Positions 1 through 7,613 of a DNA stretch of 23,050 nt are shown piece by piece. The position numbers were made by a program, and so were the translations under genes. Position 1 is the first letter of the stretch; each line of letters opens with the position of its first letter. Origin of the DNA: GCA-001856825 sp049965815 (GTDB lineage: Archaea > Thermoplasmatota > Thermoplasmata > Thermoplasmatales > GCA-001856825). The notes below the pieces were generated by a model. It had not been told where the DNA came from. It saw only the letters and a list, made by a program, of their open reading frames with translations, and ran no database searches. The stretch spans positions 1 to 23,050 of the forward strand of contig JBMFVV010000018.1 in assembly GCA_049965815.1 (NCBI GenBank), written 5' to 3'.

Positions 1-422
1 GGAAGAACAATGCAATCGCCAGAAGACTGGCAAGGATGGGCAGGGCCATCCTCATAACCAATGCCGATATGAGATGGGACGAGGCACTGGACCTCTACCG
101 TTCTCGTGACAGGGTCGAGAAGGGGTTCAGGGACATGAAATCTGACCTCGGTGCACTGCCCATGGGAGTGCATACCGATTATACGATGCAGGGGTACCTG
201 CTGGTAGAGTTCATCTCACTCATAATAGAGTCTGAGCTGAGGAGAAGGATGAGAGAGTCGTCCCTGAAAGGCAAGATGAGCCTCCATGAGATGCTCATCG
301 AGCTGAGCAAGCTGCGCATCATAAAGCAGGGCAGTTACAGGTTGCTCACGGAGATATCGAAGAAGCAGAGGGAAATATTCGAGGCAATGAAGATAGACGA
401 GAAAGACCTTGTTATTAACTAG
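1..422 (+). CDS. IS1634/IS4-like transposase, C-terminal fragment (cut by window edge)
   Basis: The frame is already open at base 3 and no start codon is needed before the first visible Met at 36, so this is the 3' end of a gene that begins outside the window. The visible part has the Y-x2-R-x3-E-K-x-F signature (YRSRDRVEKGF) that carries the last acidic residue of the DDE catalytic triad in IS4-superfamily transposases, followed by a typical hydrophobic segment (LLVEFISLIIESELRRR) and a basic, helical tail. The DNA is somewhat richer in G+C than its neighbours (34 of 60 bases in 61-120). The N-terminal part with the two Asp residues is not visible, so whether the copy is intact cannot be judged. 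No terminal inverted repeat was recognised downstream. Confidence 0.8.
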   Translation, partial: KNNAIARRLARMGRAILITNADMRWDEALDLYRSRDRVEKGFRDMKSDLGALPMGVHTDYTMQGYLLVEFISLIIESELRRRMRESSLKGKMSLHEMLIELSKLRIIKQGSYRLLTEISKKQREIFEAMKIDEKDLVIN

Positions 423-559
423 ATACGGAATTCAGGTTATAACATTCTCCTAAAAATTTCAATAGATAGTCCTTATTCTGAGAGAATTTCCAAGTCAAAA
501 CTGTATATCCAACAAGGGATTGTAATGATATTTTTGTGTTGGAAATTACCAATACGAGG

Positions 560-581
560 TTAAAAAGCTAAAACTAAATAC
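560..581 (+). promoter_or_regulatory. TATA-like promoter of the M20 hydrolase gene
   Basis: An A-rich stretch (TTAAAAAG at 560-567, continuing as TAAAACTAAATA) lies 20-41 bases before the ATG at 601. No Shine-Dalgarno site is present, which suggests a leaderless or very short-leader transcript. Confidence 0.4.
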
Positions 582-600
582 TCAAGAATGCTGCAAAAAT

Positions 601-1770
601 ATGAGTAGTCACAGGACTGATGCAAATGCTGATTACTGGGGAACTGCTCTGAGAATTCACGAGCTGGCAGAGATAGGCAGTAGGGAGTTTGAATCGTCAA
701 AACTTCTAATGGAAATTCTCAGGGATCATGGTTTTGAGATTACTGATCATTTCATGAATATCCCTACAGCATTCAAGGCAGAGAAAATTATAGGAAACGG
801 GGTGCCTTCAATTGCATTCTTAGCAGAATATGATGCCCTTCCAGGCATAGGGCATGCCTGTGGCCACAATCTCATTGCATCTTCTGCAGTATATTCTGCA
901 ATCCGTTCTGCGGAGAAGGTAAGTAATGGAACAATCACGGTATTCGGAACGCCAGACGAAGAAGGATCGGGCGAATGGGCTGGTTCTAAAATAATAATGG
1001 CAGACAAGGGTGCATTCAAGGACATAGATCTTGTTCTCGGTTCCCACCCTGATGATAGATGGAGCGTGGGAGAACAATCGCTTGCCGATCTTGATTACGA
1101 GATTACGTTCAGGGGGAAAGCCGCTCATGAAGCAGCAAATCCAGATAATGGTAGAAGTGCTCTTGATGCTGCAATCCTTACCTACACTGCAGCGAACATG
1201 ATGAGACAACACGTCAGGAGGGATGTAAACTTTGTTATGCATGGGATAATAAAGGAGGGAGGAACAGCTTCAAACGTCACGCCAGAAAAGGCGGTTCTTA
1301 CCTACGGCATCAGGACGTCTGATATTAATTATCACAAAGTTGTAGTTGACAGATTCATGAAGATAGTGGAAGGGTGCGCTAGTGCAACCGAAACCACTTA
1401 TGAAGTAAAGAAAATTGGGTTAATGTATTCAACGACCAAGATAAACAGGACACTCTCAAATAACATTAGAGAGAAACTGCTGGCCCGGGGGATAGAATGT
1501 CCTACACTCGATGAAACGCTCTCGAGGATTCCTGATGGGTCTACTGATTTCGCAAACGTAACCCAAGTTGTTCCTGCACTAGAAGTACAATTCAAGATTG
1601 CCAAGGAAGGGACACCGTGGCACTCAAGGGAGTCTCTTGAGGCAGCAAAATCAAGTATGGCAAAGGATGCACTTGAAATAATGATAGATGTTCTAAGCGA
1701 TACTGCAGAAGAGTTTTCCAGTAACCCGGAATTCAGAAAAGGAGTAAAGAAAGACTTCTTGCAGGACTAA
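601..1770 (+). CDS. M20-family amidohydrolase/peptidase (AbgB/M20D-like)
   Basis: Zinc-dependent amidohydrolase of the M20D group, which hydrolyses amide bonds of N-acyl amino acids, p-aminobenzoyl-glutamate or similar small substrates in the cytoplasm; the actual substrate cannot be told from sequence. Metal-site motifs are present in order: ACGHN near residues 86-90 (Cys and His ligands), the PDEEGSGEW segment near 118-126 (acidic ligand and catalytic Glu), SHPDD near 148-152, the dimerisation-domain motif GKAAHEAANPDNGRSALDA near 172-190, EGGTASNVTP, and PWHSRE near the C-terminus. The 389-residue length is normal. The gene is monocistronic: a transposase fragment lies upstream and a convergent gene downstream, separated by a hairpin. 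No signal peptide is seen. Confidence 0.88.
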   Translation: MSSHRTDANADYWGTALRIHELAEIGSREFESSKLLMEILRDHGFEITDHFMNIPTAFKAEKIIGNGVPSIAFLAEYDALPGIGHACGHNLIASSAVYSAIRSAEKVSNGTITVFGTPDEEGSGEWAGSKIIMADKGAFKDIDLVLGSHPDDRWSVGEQSLADLDYEITFRGKAAHEAANPDNGRSALDAAILTYTAANMMRQHVRRDVNFVMHGIIKEGGTASNVTPEKAVLTYGIRTSDINYHKVVVDRFMKIVEGCASATETTYEVKKIGLMYSTTKINRTLSNNIREKLLARGIECPTLDETLSRIPDGSTDFANVTQVVPALEVQFKIAKEGTPWHSRESLEAAKSSMAKDALEIMIDVLSDTAEEFSSNPEFRKGVKKDFLQD

Positions 1771-1833
1771 TGAGCCCAAATATGTATCATATCATTCATA
1801 GACAAACATCAGACTGAGCGGTATAAAAGCCCT

Positions 1834-1861
1834 GGGAAGACCTATCATTGAAAGGTTTCCC
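1834..1861. terminator. Hairpin between convergent genes
   Basis: GGGAAGACCT and AGGTTTCCC form a stem with one bulged G around a short A/T loop. It lies in the 96-base gap between the convergent M20 and S9 genes and may serve as a bidirectional terminator. The following T-tract is weak on both strands. Confidence 0.4.
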
Positions 1862-1866
1862 AACAC

Positions 1867-3777
1867 CTAGATTAAATATTTTTCGAACCATCCTGCTATT
1901 TCCTCTAGTCTTTTCACCCTGTTTCTGGGCTTACCAGAATAAGGCAGATTATGATTTTCACTCCTGAAAATTACCAGCTTTGTCGTTGTACCCTGCATCT
2001 TCAACTGCGTGAAAAGTTCATATGCCTGCCAAACTGGACACCTATAGTCTGCATCATTTTGGATAAGCAGAATAGGGGTTTTGCAATTGCGAATATGCTT
2101 GATAGGTGACTTTTCCCAATAGGTATCCAGGTTGTCATATGGCGTCCCCCCTATCTGATCTGAGTCAAATGTAGGTCCTATGTCACCGGAAAAGTAATCT
2201 GAAACTGCGTCTGCAAACGACCTGTCAGAAACTGCAGCTTTGAACTTATCTGTGTGCCCCACGATCCAGTTTACCATAAACCCGCCATAGGACCCTCCCG
2301 TAACCCCAAAATTCGTTGGATCTAAACTATATTTTTTAATCGAGTATTCAACCATCTCCATGATATCCATGAAATCCCTTTCTCCATACCTCTTTACAAC
2401 TGCAGCTGCAAAATCGTCACCGTAGCTGTCGCTTCCCCTTGGGTTGCAATATATGACACTGAACCCCATTGAATTCAAAAGGTGTGCTTCAAAGACAAGA
2501 GCTTCACCAAATGCACCTCTTGGTCCACCATGGATCCTGACTATTGTTCCTTTCCCGTTTCCTTTTAGAATCCAGGCCTCAATATCTTTGCCATCACTGG
2601 CTCTGAAATGAAAATTTTCCGGTTTCTTGAGTTTCCATTTTTCCAAATGGTTATTCATTGTGAACAGTCGATTAACCTTCCTATCAAACGTATAAATTTC
2701 AGGGGGTGTATTGGAGTTCTGTGCAACAAAGTAAACAACATTACCGTCAAAGTCGAACGATTCGACTGAAAATTCCCCCGCTACTACGGTCTTCATCTCC
2801 CCAGAAGCATTGACGCTGTATAATCCTACCTTGCCATGAACAGTTGCAATAAAGTAAACCTGATCCCCCCTGATCCTCATCTTAGTCGAATCAACCATAG
2901 ACGAATCCATGCTCAGTGCACTTCCAGGAGAGATGTCGTATTTTTTCATGACTTCGTTCAATCTTCCATCTTTCCAGAAAACAATTTCAGGAGCTTCTTC
3001 TATGAAATGTTCGTGCTTGTTGAGCAGAAATACCAGTGTTCCATCATCAAGATATTCCATTGATGATGTTCCGCCTATTCCCCCAGGGGTAAGATATTCT
3101 CCGTTAGCTGACTTTAAGTAAGTAATGTGACCATTTACAGGTGAAAGGATACCTATCCTGGCATGATAATCGTCAGAATCAAGTGGTCTCACTTCAATTG
3201 CTATCTCTTTCTTCATAGGGTTGACAGCAAAGTCCCTGATCTCTTCCTTTCCCCTCAATATAACAGAAGATTTACCTTTCCTGTCTACGTATAAAAGCTC
3301 ATAACTAAACCCCTCCATGAAGCCCTTATCATCTGAGAATATGGGTATGTTCTCTATAACCCTATATTCTTCACTCTTACTTTCCTTCTGAGCAATTATA
3401 TAGACTCCTTCTGAGTCTTTATCCCATACAATCTTGCCTATTCTCCCCTCAATTTCAATTAATCTATAATCGCTGGAAGAGGAGATATCTCTGATGTTTA
3501 TTGAGACCTTCCCACCTTCCTTGGATTCATATGCAATTAATTTTCCAGTTCTGTTCTTTACCATACCATAATCCCTTTCCCCCCTGGTAAATCTCACTGC
3601 TTTTCCATCAATCAACTGGTATATGCATGTTGAGTAGTCGTTCGACACTCTGTCAGGCTTTGCTACCTCGAAAAGAATCCTTTTTCCAGCAACTACAATA
3701 TTCCCTATGAAACTTAAGTCGTAAAAGTTTTCTGGTTTCAGTACTATGACTTCAGAAGATGATTTTACAGTTTTCAT
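1867..3777 (-). CDS. S9-family serine peptidase (acylaminoacyl-peptidase / prolyl oligopeptidase type)
   Basis: Cytoplasmic oligopeptidase: an N-terminal beta-propeller-like region of about 390 residues gates a C-terminal alpha/beta hydrolase. Counting from the ATG at 3777 (636 residues), the oxyanion motif HGGP lies near 416, the nucleophile Ser496 in GGSYGGF, the acid Asp577 in the NDADYRCP segment and His609 in SENHNL, so the triad is complete. Family members cut small peptides, often releasing acylated or hydrophobic N-terminal residues. The frame is open up to 3873, but those 32 extra codons are A/T-rich and contain the TATA-like CTTAATATT (3812-3820). The family core (KPENFYDLSFIG) begins after 3777, so I choose that start. 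It lies downstream of the S66 gene on the same strand, with about 105 bases between them. Confidence 0.88.
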   Translation of the reverse strand: MKTVKSSSEVIVLKPENFYDLSFIGNIVVAGKRILFEVAKPDRVSNDYSTCIYQLIDGKAVRFTRGERDYGMVKNRTGKLIAYESKEGGKVSINIRDISSSSDYRLIEIEGRIGKIVWDKDSEGVYIIAQKESKSEEYRVIENIPIFSDDKGFMEGFSYELLYVDRKGKSSVILRGKEEIRDFAVNPMKKEIAIEVRPLDSDDYHARIGILSPVNGHITYLKSANGEYLTPGGIGGTSSMEYLDDGTLVFLLNKHEHFIEEAPEIVFWKDGRLNEVMKKYDISPGSALSMDSSMVDSTKMRIRGDQVYFIATVHGKVGLYSVNASGEMKTVVAGEFSVESFDFDGNVVYFVAQNSNTPPEIYTFDRKVNRLFTMNNHLEKWKLKKPENFHFRASDGKDIEAWILKGNGKGTIVRIHGGPRGAFGEALVFEAHLLNSMGFSVIYCNPRGSDSYGDDFAAAVVKRYGERDFMDIMEMVEYSIKKYSLDPTNFGVTGGSYGGFMVNWIVGHTDKFKAAVSDRSFADAVSDYFSGDIGPTFDSDQIGGTPYDNLDTYWEKSPIKHIRNCKTPILLIQNDADYRCPVWQAYELFTQLKMQGTTTKLVIFRSENHNLPYSGKPRNRVKRLEEIAGWFEKYLI

Positions 3778-3882
3778 TGTTGTGTATAATCTATCTCCTA
3801 AAGAATTTTTGAATATTAAGTAAAAAAAATTGAATACTTCTAAACGCCTTCCATTGACCACCTTAACGTTCAAAACTGATTT

Positions 3883-4860
3883 CTATTCTACCACATCCTG
3901 TTCCATCTCAATGTAAGGATAATCTGACGAAATGACCATCTTTGCATTTAATGGTATAAGCATCTGGTCCTCTCCGTGTCCGAATGGAAGCCCGAAAATT
4001 GACGGTTTTTCAAGCTCCTCAATGTATTGCTGTATTATATCCTCGATATAAGGCATAGGCTCTTCCATTTCATTTATCTGTCTAAACTCGCCGAAAACGA
4101 AACCCTGAAGTTTCTTAAGAATTCCTGTCAATTGCATCACCGAAAAGTATCTGTCAAGATCACCTGATGTAATTCCTGTATCTTCACTAAAAAGAATCTT
4201 TCCTGCAGGATTTGGATAGTAAGGAGTTCCTATGAGCGAAGCGCCTACTGATATGTTCGTTCCAAGAGACTTTCCTCTTGCCTTTCCTTTGTATATGTAT
4301 TTAACAAAGACGTTTACAAAAGCAGATAGGTCGTTGCTCTTTCCAGACAGAACGTTAATGAAATGCTTGAACGCATTACTATTGTATTCATCAGGATCGG
4401 ATGCGGGCATTGGTCCATGGAAAGTTACCAATCCTGAAAGCTTGTTGAGGGCAAAATGAAGGGCTGTAATGTCGCTATAACCAACAAATATCTTTGGATG
4501 CTCCCTCACAAGATCATAATCGAGATATGGTAAAATGTGAATAGAACCATACCCCCCTCTCGCACACAGGATCATCTTTATGTCATCATTCTTGAAAGCT
4601 TCGTTAAATTCATCTGCCCTATCTTTTCGCGGAGCTGCAAGAGAATTCCTCTGGACAAGTTTCCTGATATTTCTACCAAGCGAGAACTTATAGCCCATTT
4701 TTGAAAGCTTATTCATAGACAAGGAGAGCTGTTTCATATCTGGGGCACTAGCAGGAGCAATTATGCCTATTGTATCCCCCTCTTTCAGCTTCTCCGGAAC
4801 AATCGTCTCCTTTATCTCTCTGTATTTGGGTTTCCTTTTCAGTTCTTCTAGATCCACCAT
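3883..4860 (-). CDS. Peptidase S66 family (LD-carboxypeptidase / MccF-like)
   Basis: S66 serine peptidase of 325 residues. The Ser-Glu-His catalytic set is complete: Ser129 in FVGYSDITALH, Glu226 in ILFSEDTG and His295 in LPFGHGEDQ. The N-terminal nucleotide-binding-like motif GIIAPASAP and the CARGGYG segment near 99-105 are typical. In bacteria S66 enzymes trim murein tetrapeptides (LdcA) or cleave peptidyl-nucleotide antibiotics such as microcin C (MccF). An archaeon of the inferred type has no murein, so an MccF-like detoxifying or peptide-recycling role is more likely (inference). The ATG at 4860 is supported by a TATA box 22-31 bases upstream. The downstream neighbour is another cytoplasmic peptidase, suggesting a peptide-turnover pair. 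Confidence 0.85.
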   Translation of the reverse strand: MVDLEELKRKPKYREIKETIVPEKLKEGDTIGIIAPASAPDMKQLSLSMNKLSKMGYKFSLGRNIRKLVQRNSLAAPRKDRADEFNEAFKNDDIKMILCARGGYGSIHILPYLDYDLVREHPKIFVGYSDITALHFALNKLSGLVTFHGPMPASDPDEYNSNAFKHFINVLSGKSNDLSAFVNVFVKYIYKGKARGKSLGTNISVGASLIGTPYYPNPAGKILFSEDTGITSGDLDRYFSVMQLTGILKKLQGFVFGEFRQINEMEEPMPYIEDIIQQYIEELEKPSIFGLPFGHGEDQMLIPLNAKMVISSDYPYIEMEQDVVE

Positions 4861-4881
4861 AATTAATATCAGGTACTTCTT

Positions 4882-4891
4882 TATTAATATA
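4882..4891 (-). promoter_or_regulatory. TATA box of the S66 peptidase gene
   Basis: TATATTAATA on the minus strand, 22-31 bases before the ATG at 4860 and with no Shine-Dalgarno site, fits a leaderless archaeal promoter. Confidence 0.55.
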
Positions 4892-5312
4892 CTTTATCGT
4901 GGTTAACTTCCTAGTGTAGGGTTATGCTTCCCTTTCACCATTTTATTAATGCCCATTACAGGTTCAATTGTTGAGAGAGAACGTGAACCATAGAAGTATC
5001 ATCGGAGACAGATTTTCTGAAAGATATTTCTAATCTCTCAAACCAGACATCTATAGTCTTATGCTAGCATTCAATATATTTATGAAAAAATACTCGTAAG
5101 AAGCGTTTGTTAATTATTGTTTTCAGTATTTATAAAGTGGGATATTATTCTAAAGTACAATAGAAGTGGATCATTTCGTCTATTGGTTCTTACTGTTTTT
5201 TTCAGGTATTTCTGTTGAGAGTATCACTCAAGACGTGAGAAGCCTTTATTTTTCAGCAGGAGACTTTCCAAAGCAAAGAGATATGGCTGGAAGTAAGAAA
5301 GGAATAAAAAAG
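4892..5312. other. Gene-poor gap between the ferredoxin pair and the S66 promoter
   Basis: About 420 bases with no convincing gene. A TATA-like TATTTATAAAG (5128-5138, plus strand) lies 28-38 bases before a GTG at 5166 that opens a 71-codon frame with a hydrophobic N-terminus. That frame runs into the antisense strand of the ferredoxin gene and has no recognised family, so it is not called. Confidence 0.4.
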
Positions 5313-5657
5313 CTACAAAACAAGATCAGGATTCTTGGACAATTTATTTGCCAACTCCTTATCTATCGTCTCCTTATCTAGGCTCTTCGCCAAATTTTTG
5401 ATGTAATCAATGTCCTCAGGATAAGTAATTGCATTCCAAAGACACGAGACCTGGCAGTTATTGCATCCAACCATGCAGTTTTCGGGATAAAGAACGACTG
5501 ACTTATGGGCCTGGAGATCGTAGCCGAAAACGTTTCTCTTTTCTCCACACGTTACGACGCAGAGACCACAGCCGGTGCACTTGTTTGGGTCTATTATAGG
5601 GTGCCAGTTTATTTCTGATCTGTTTATCCCATGCCATACTGCAAACTCACTTGCCAA
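5313..5657 (-). CDS. 2[4Fe-4S] ferredoxin-like protein, second of a tandem pair
   Basis: Small soluble electron-transfer protein, about 114 residues from the start chosen. It has two iron-sulfur motifs: C27-x2-C-x2-C-x3-C37 (CTGCGLCVVTC) and C61-x3-C-x2-C-x3-C72 (CMVGCNNCQVSC). The second has three residues, not two, between its first cysteines, and the usual Pro after the last Cys is missing. A C-terminal helical tail follows. It is a paralog of the gene upstream; both start with an aromatic WHG-x-(D/N)R-x3-NW-x-P segment. The frame is open to a TTG at 5672, but TTG 5657 has a strong GGAGGCGA site (5663-5670) at good spacing and overlaps the upstream stop, indicating translational coupling. 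It probably supplies electrons to a redox enzyme, perhaps the nearby radical SAM protein (inference). Confidence 0.8.
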   Translation of the reverse strand: MASEFAVWHGINRSEINWHPIIDPNKCTGCGLCVVTCGEKRNVFGYDLQAHKSVVLYPENCMVGCNNCQVSCLWNAITYPEDIDYIKNLAKSLDKETIDKELANKLSKNPDLVL

Positions 5658-6042
5658 TCTTATCGCCTCCAAGATTGCTTACTATGTGGTCTGGAAATTT
5701 GGCCAGCCTTTCATTCAACTCCTCCTTTACCTTTGGAAATACCTTGTACTTGAAAACAACGTTTTTGATGAAAGTAGCTGGATTTTCTGGAAATGATATA
5801 GCGCCTTCAGGGCATACTTTACCGCAAGTAGTGCATCCCAATACGCATTTTTGAGGATTCGCAACTAACGGCATTTCTTCCTGAACATTCCATTTGAATA
5901 CTGAATTCCCGCATGACAATAAGCACAGCCCGCAGCCTGTACAAGCGTCTTCATTGATAGTAGGATACCAATTGAGCTGGGCTCTGTCAACTCCATGCCA
6001 TTGCATCTTCTTACTGATCTGGGCACCTTGATCTATGGTCAT
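5647..6042 (-). CDS. 2[4Fe-4S] ferredoxin-like protein, first of a tandem pair
   Basis: Counting from the ATG at 6042 (131 residues), it has C34-x2-C-x2-C-x3-C44 (CTGCGLCLLSC) and C66-x3-C-x2-C-x3-C77 followed by Pro (CVLGCTTCGKVCP), then a C-terminal helical tail of about 50 residues. The frame is open to an ATG at 6066. The 6042 start is preferred for two reasons: the paralog downstream aligns from this Met, and the TATA box TATTAAAATA (6074-6083) is 32-41 bases from 6042 but only 8-17 from 6066. It probably acts as a cytoplasmic low-potential electron carrier. Its 3' end overlaps the second ferredoxin gene by 11 bases, so the two are co-translated. Confidence 0.82.
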   Translation of the reverse strand: MTIDQGAQISKKMQWHGVDRAQLNWYPTINEDACTGCGLCLLSCGNSVFKWNVQEEMPLVANPQKCVLGCTTCGKVCPEGAISFPENPATFIKNVVFKYKVFPKVKEELNERLAKFPDHIVSNLGGDKIGK

Positions 6043-6073
6043 TAATAGGTCACATTTCGATATCACATTATCA

Positions 6074-6083
6074 TATTTTAATA
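6074..6083 (-). promoter_or_regulatory. TATA box of the ferredoxin pair
   Basis: TATTAAAATA on the minus strand, 32-41 bases before the ATG at 6042. The spacing argues against the longer frame starting at 6066. Confidence 0.5.
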
Positions 6084-6222
6084 CGATGATTAATTTTTCT
6101 TGAAAATGATTATGCCTTGAATATCGCTTTCAACAGATTCATTCTGATTCTGTAGATCACTTTACTGCGGACTGATAACTATGGATCATTATTTCGTACC
6201 CGAGACAAATTAACAGATACTC

Positions 6223-6245
6223 AAATTCTTAACATTTAAGAATTT
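6223..6245. terminator. Perfect 10-bp hairpin after the radical SAM gene
   Basis: Arms AAATTCTTAA and TTAAGAATTT with a CAT loop lie 26-48 bases past the stop of the radical SAM gene (minus strand) and upstream of the ferredoxin promoter. A terminator or RNA-processing stem is likely; an operator is possible. The stem is A/T-rich. Confidence 0.4.
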
Positions 6246-6270
6246 TTACGTTTTTCGTAGGAGTTACGGT

Positions 6271-7275
6271 TCAACCTCTTAGATAAGAGACCACATTATC
6301 AATTATGTGTTCCTTCACCATTCCGAAATCTCCCCAGTTGAAAAGAGACGGTTCAAGGTAACACGATAAAGCACACTTATTGCACGTTTCGTACTGTTCC
6401 CAGTTAACAGAGTTCCATACCTTTGGCAGATTTATCTCCCAGACCCTCTGGGAACCTGTATACTCGTTGAGAACGTAGCACGGCAGCACCACCCTTCCCA
6501 AAGGATCAATATTCAGGGTTAGCCATGGTTTGCATTTCCACCCTATACCGTGATACCATGAATTAATTACGGATTCAAAATATTCTTCGGATTCCACTAT
6601 CGGAGCACCTGTTTTCTTGAGATCAAGCAGTTTAACTATGGCTTCCTTCAAGCTGTCTTGAGATGGTGACTTCTTTTCTGCAGTGGAATAATTATAAGCT
6701 ACTTGAAATGAAACAGATACATTCATTTCTTCTGCAAACGCCACTATCCTATCTACCTGGTCCGTGTTCTCAGACGTTATAGTACTGCTCAGCGATACAG
6801 GGATTTCAGAGCTTGCAACAGCTATTCCCTGTTTTGCTCTTTCGAACGATCCTTCCACCCCCCTCAACCTATCATGAACTTCTCCTATCCCATCTATAGA
6901 AACAAAAAGATGGTCTATATAGTCCCTTACTTCCTTGAAATGGTCTTTGAGCATCCACCCATTTGACACAACGGAAGTGAAGAACCTATCGTGTGAAATC
7001 TTCAGAATCTCTGGAAGATCCCTCCTTAGGAAGGGTTCTCCTCCCTCAAAGCCCATGTAAGAGACACCGAAATTAGCCAATGCATCCATCATTTTCCTTT
7101 CTTCATCGACAGAAAGCAACGCTTCATCTGGTCTACGCCAGAAAGGACACATTTGGCATCTCAAGTTACAGGTATAAAGCAATTTATGGCCTGCTATAAA
7201 TGGGATCTTTTCTCCATTCAACCCCTTAACGCTTCTTTTGATAGTCCTCAAGACGACACTTTGGAAAAGTCCCAT
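6271..7275 (-). CDS. Radical SAM enzyme with C-terminal auxiliary cysteine motif
   Basis: Radical SAM protein of 334 residues. The SAM-cluster motif C36-x3-C40-x2-C43 (CNLRCQMC), the GGEP motif at 78-81 and the barrel strand SVVSNGW near 101-107 are all present. The C-terminal part has further cysteines: C248 (WKCKPW), C266 (LPC), and C298-x2-C301-x3-C305 (CNKCALSC), which resemble a SPASM/twitch-type site for an additional Fe-S cluster. The substrate is unknown. Enzymes of this shape modify peptides, lipids or cofactors. No short precursor-peptide gene is seen next to it. A TATA box (7296-7304) and a GGAGGG directly before the ATG support the start. The tandem ferredoxins downstream on the same strand are plausible electron donors (inference). 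Confidence 0.82.
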   Translation of the reverse strand: MGLFQSVVLRTIKRSVKGLNGEKIPFIAGHKLLYTCNLRCQMCPFWRRPDEALLSVDEERKMMDALANFGVSYMGFEGGEPFLRRDLPEILKISHDRFFTSVVSNGWMLKDHFKEVRDYIDHLFVSIDGIGEVHDRLRGVEGSFERAKQGIAVASSEIPVSLSSTITSENTDQVDRIVAFAEEMNVSVSFQVAYNYSTAEKKSPSQDSLKEAIVKLLDLKKTGAPIVESEEYFESVINSWYHGIGWKCKPWLTLNIDPLGRVVLPCYVLNEYTGSQRVWEINLPKVWNSVNWEQYETCNKCALSCYLEPSLFNWGDFGMVKEHIIDNVVSYLRG

Positions 7276-7295
7276 CCCTCCATACCACTAGTTTG

Positions 7296-7316
7296 CTAAT
7301 TAAGATTGTTGTACAA
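7296..7316 (-). promoter_or_regulatory. TATA box plus TTGTACAA palindrome, radical SAM promoter
   Basis: On the minus strand CTTAATTAG (7296-7304) lies 21-29 bases before the ATG at 7275. The palindrome TTGTACAA (7309-7316) sits immediately upstream, where TFB or a repressor would bind. Confidence 0.5.
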
Positions 7317-7381
7317 TCCGTTACTACCTATTTAGTAGCGCTAATCCGTATATTGAATGAGTATTGACTGTGAAGAATTAG

Positions 7382-7390
7382 GTGTACAAC
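7382..7390. promoter_or_regulatory. TGTACAA site in the divergent region
   Basis: GTGTACAAC differs by one base from the palindrome TTGTACAA at 7309-7316. It lies 73 bases from that copy in the same gene-free region. Confidence 0.3.
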
Positions 7391-7461
7391 ACAGAAGCTT
7401 CACTATCTCCCCATCTTAATTCATTACTTAGAATATATATCATGACCGCTTCCATTGTATT

Positions 7462-7469
7462 TTGTACAA
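7462..7469. promoter_or_regulatory. TTGTACAA site in the divergent region
   Basis: An exact third copy of the TTGTACAA palindrome, 80 bases from the middle copy. The rest of the 338-base divergent region holds no open frame of note. Confidence 0.3.
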
Positions 7470-7577
7470 CTCAGAATAAATGGTATTAGCTGAAACTGAG
7501 ATAGCGTCAGGTCAACTGCAAAGGATATAATGTACGATAAATTTATTTATGCCAGATAACGTCCGTGACCTCCCAAT

Positions 7578-7598
7578 CTAGATATGTTAAATATCTAG
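7578..7598 (+). promoter_or_regulatory. Operator palindrome over the TATA box of the Lrp/AsnC gene
   Basis: Perfect arms CTAGATAT and ATATCTAG with a five-base spacer (GTTAA). The TATA box TTAAATAT (7587-7594) lies inside it, 20-27 bases before a GTG at 7614. Occupancy of this site would block TBP, and Lrp/AsnC proteins commonly repress their own genes in this way (family knowledge plus inference). Confidence 0.6.
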
Positions 7599-7613
7599 TT
7601 GTCATATTTAAAA

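Noticed and set aside
423..600. Terminal inverted repeat of the insertion sequence
   Set aside because: The other end is outside the window and no recognisable end sequence is visible, so the boundary cannot be set.
820..1242. 140-codon minus-strand frame inside the M20 gene
   Set aside because: It is antisense to a clear M20 enzyme with all motifs and has no family features of its own.
5166..5381. 71-codon plus-strand frame starting at GTG with a TATA-like element upstream
   Set aside because: It overlaps the ferredoxin gene antisense, matches no family, and loses coding character at its end. The TATA-like element alone is too weak.
6271..7275. Peptide-modifying (RiPP) radical SAM enzyme with a precursor peptide nearby
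   Set aside because: No short frame with a leader-like sequence was found in the flanking gaps on either strand.
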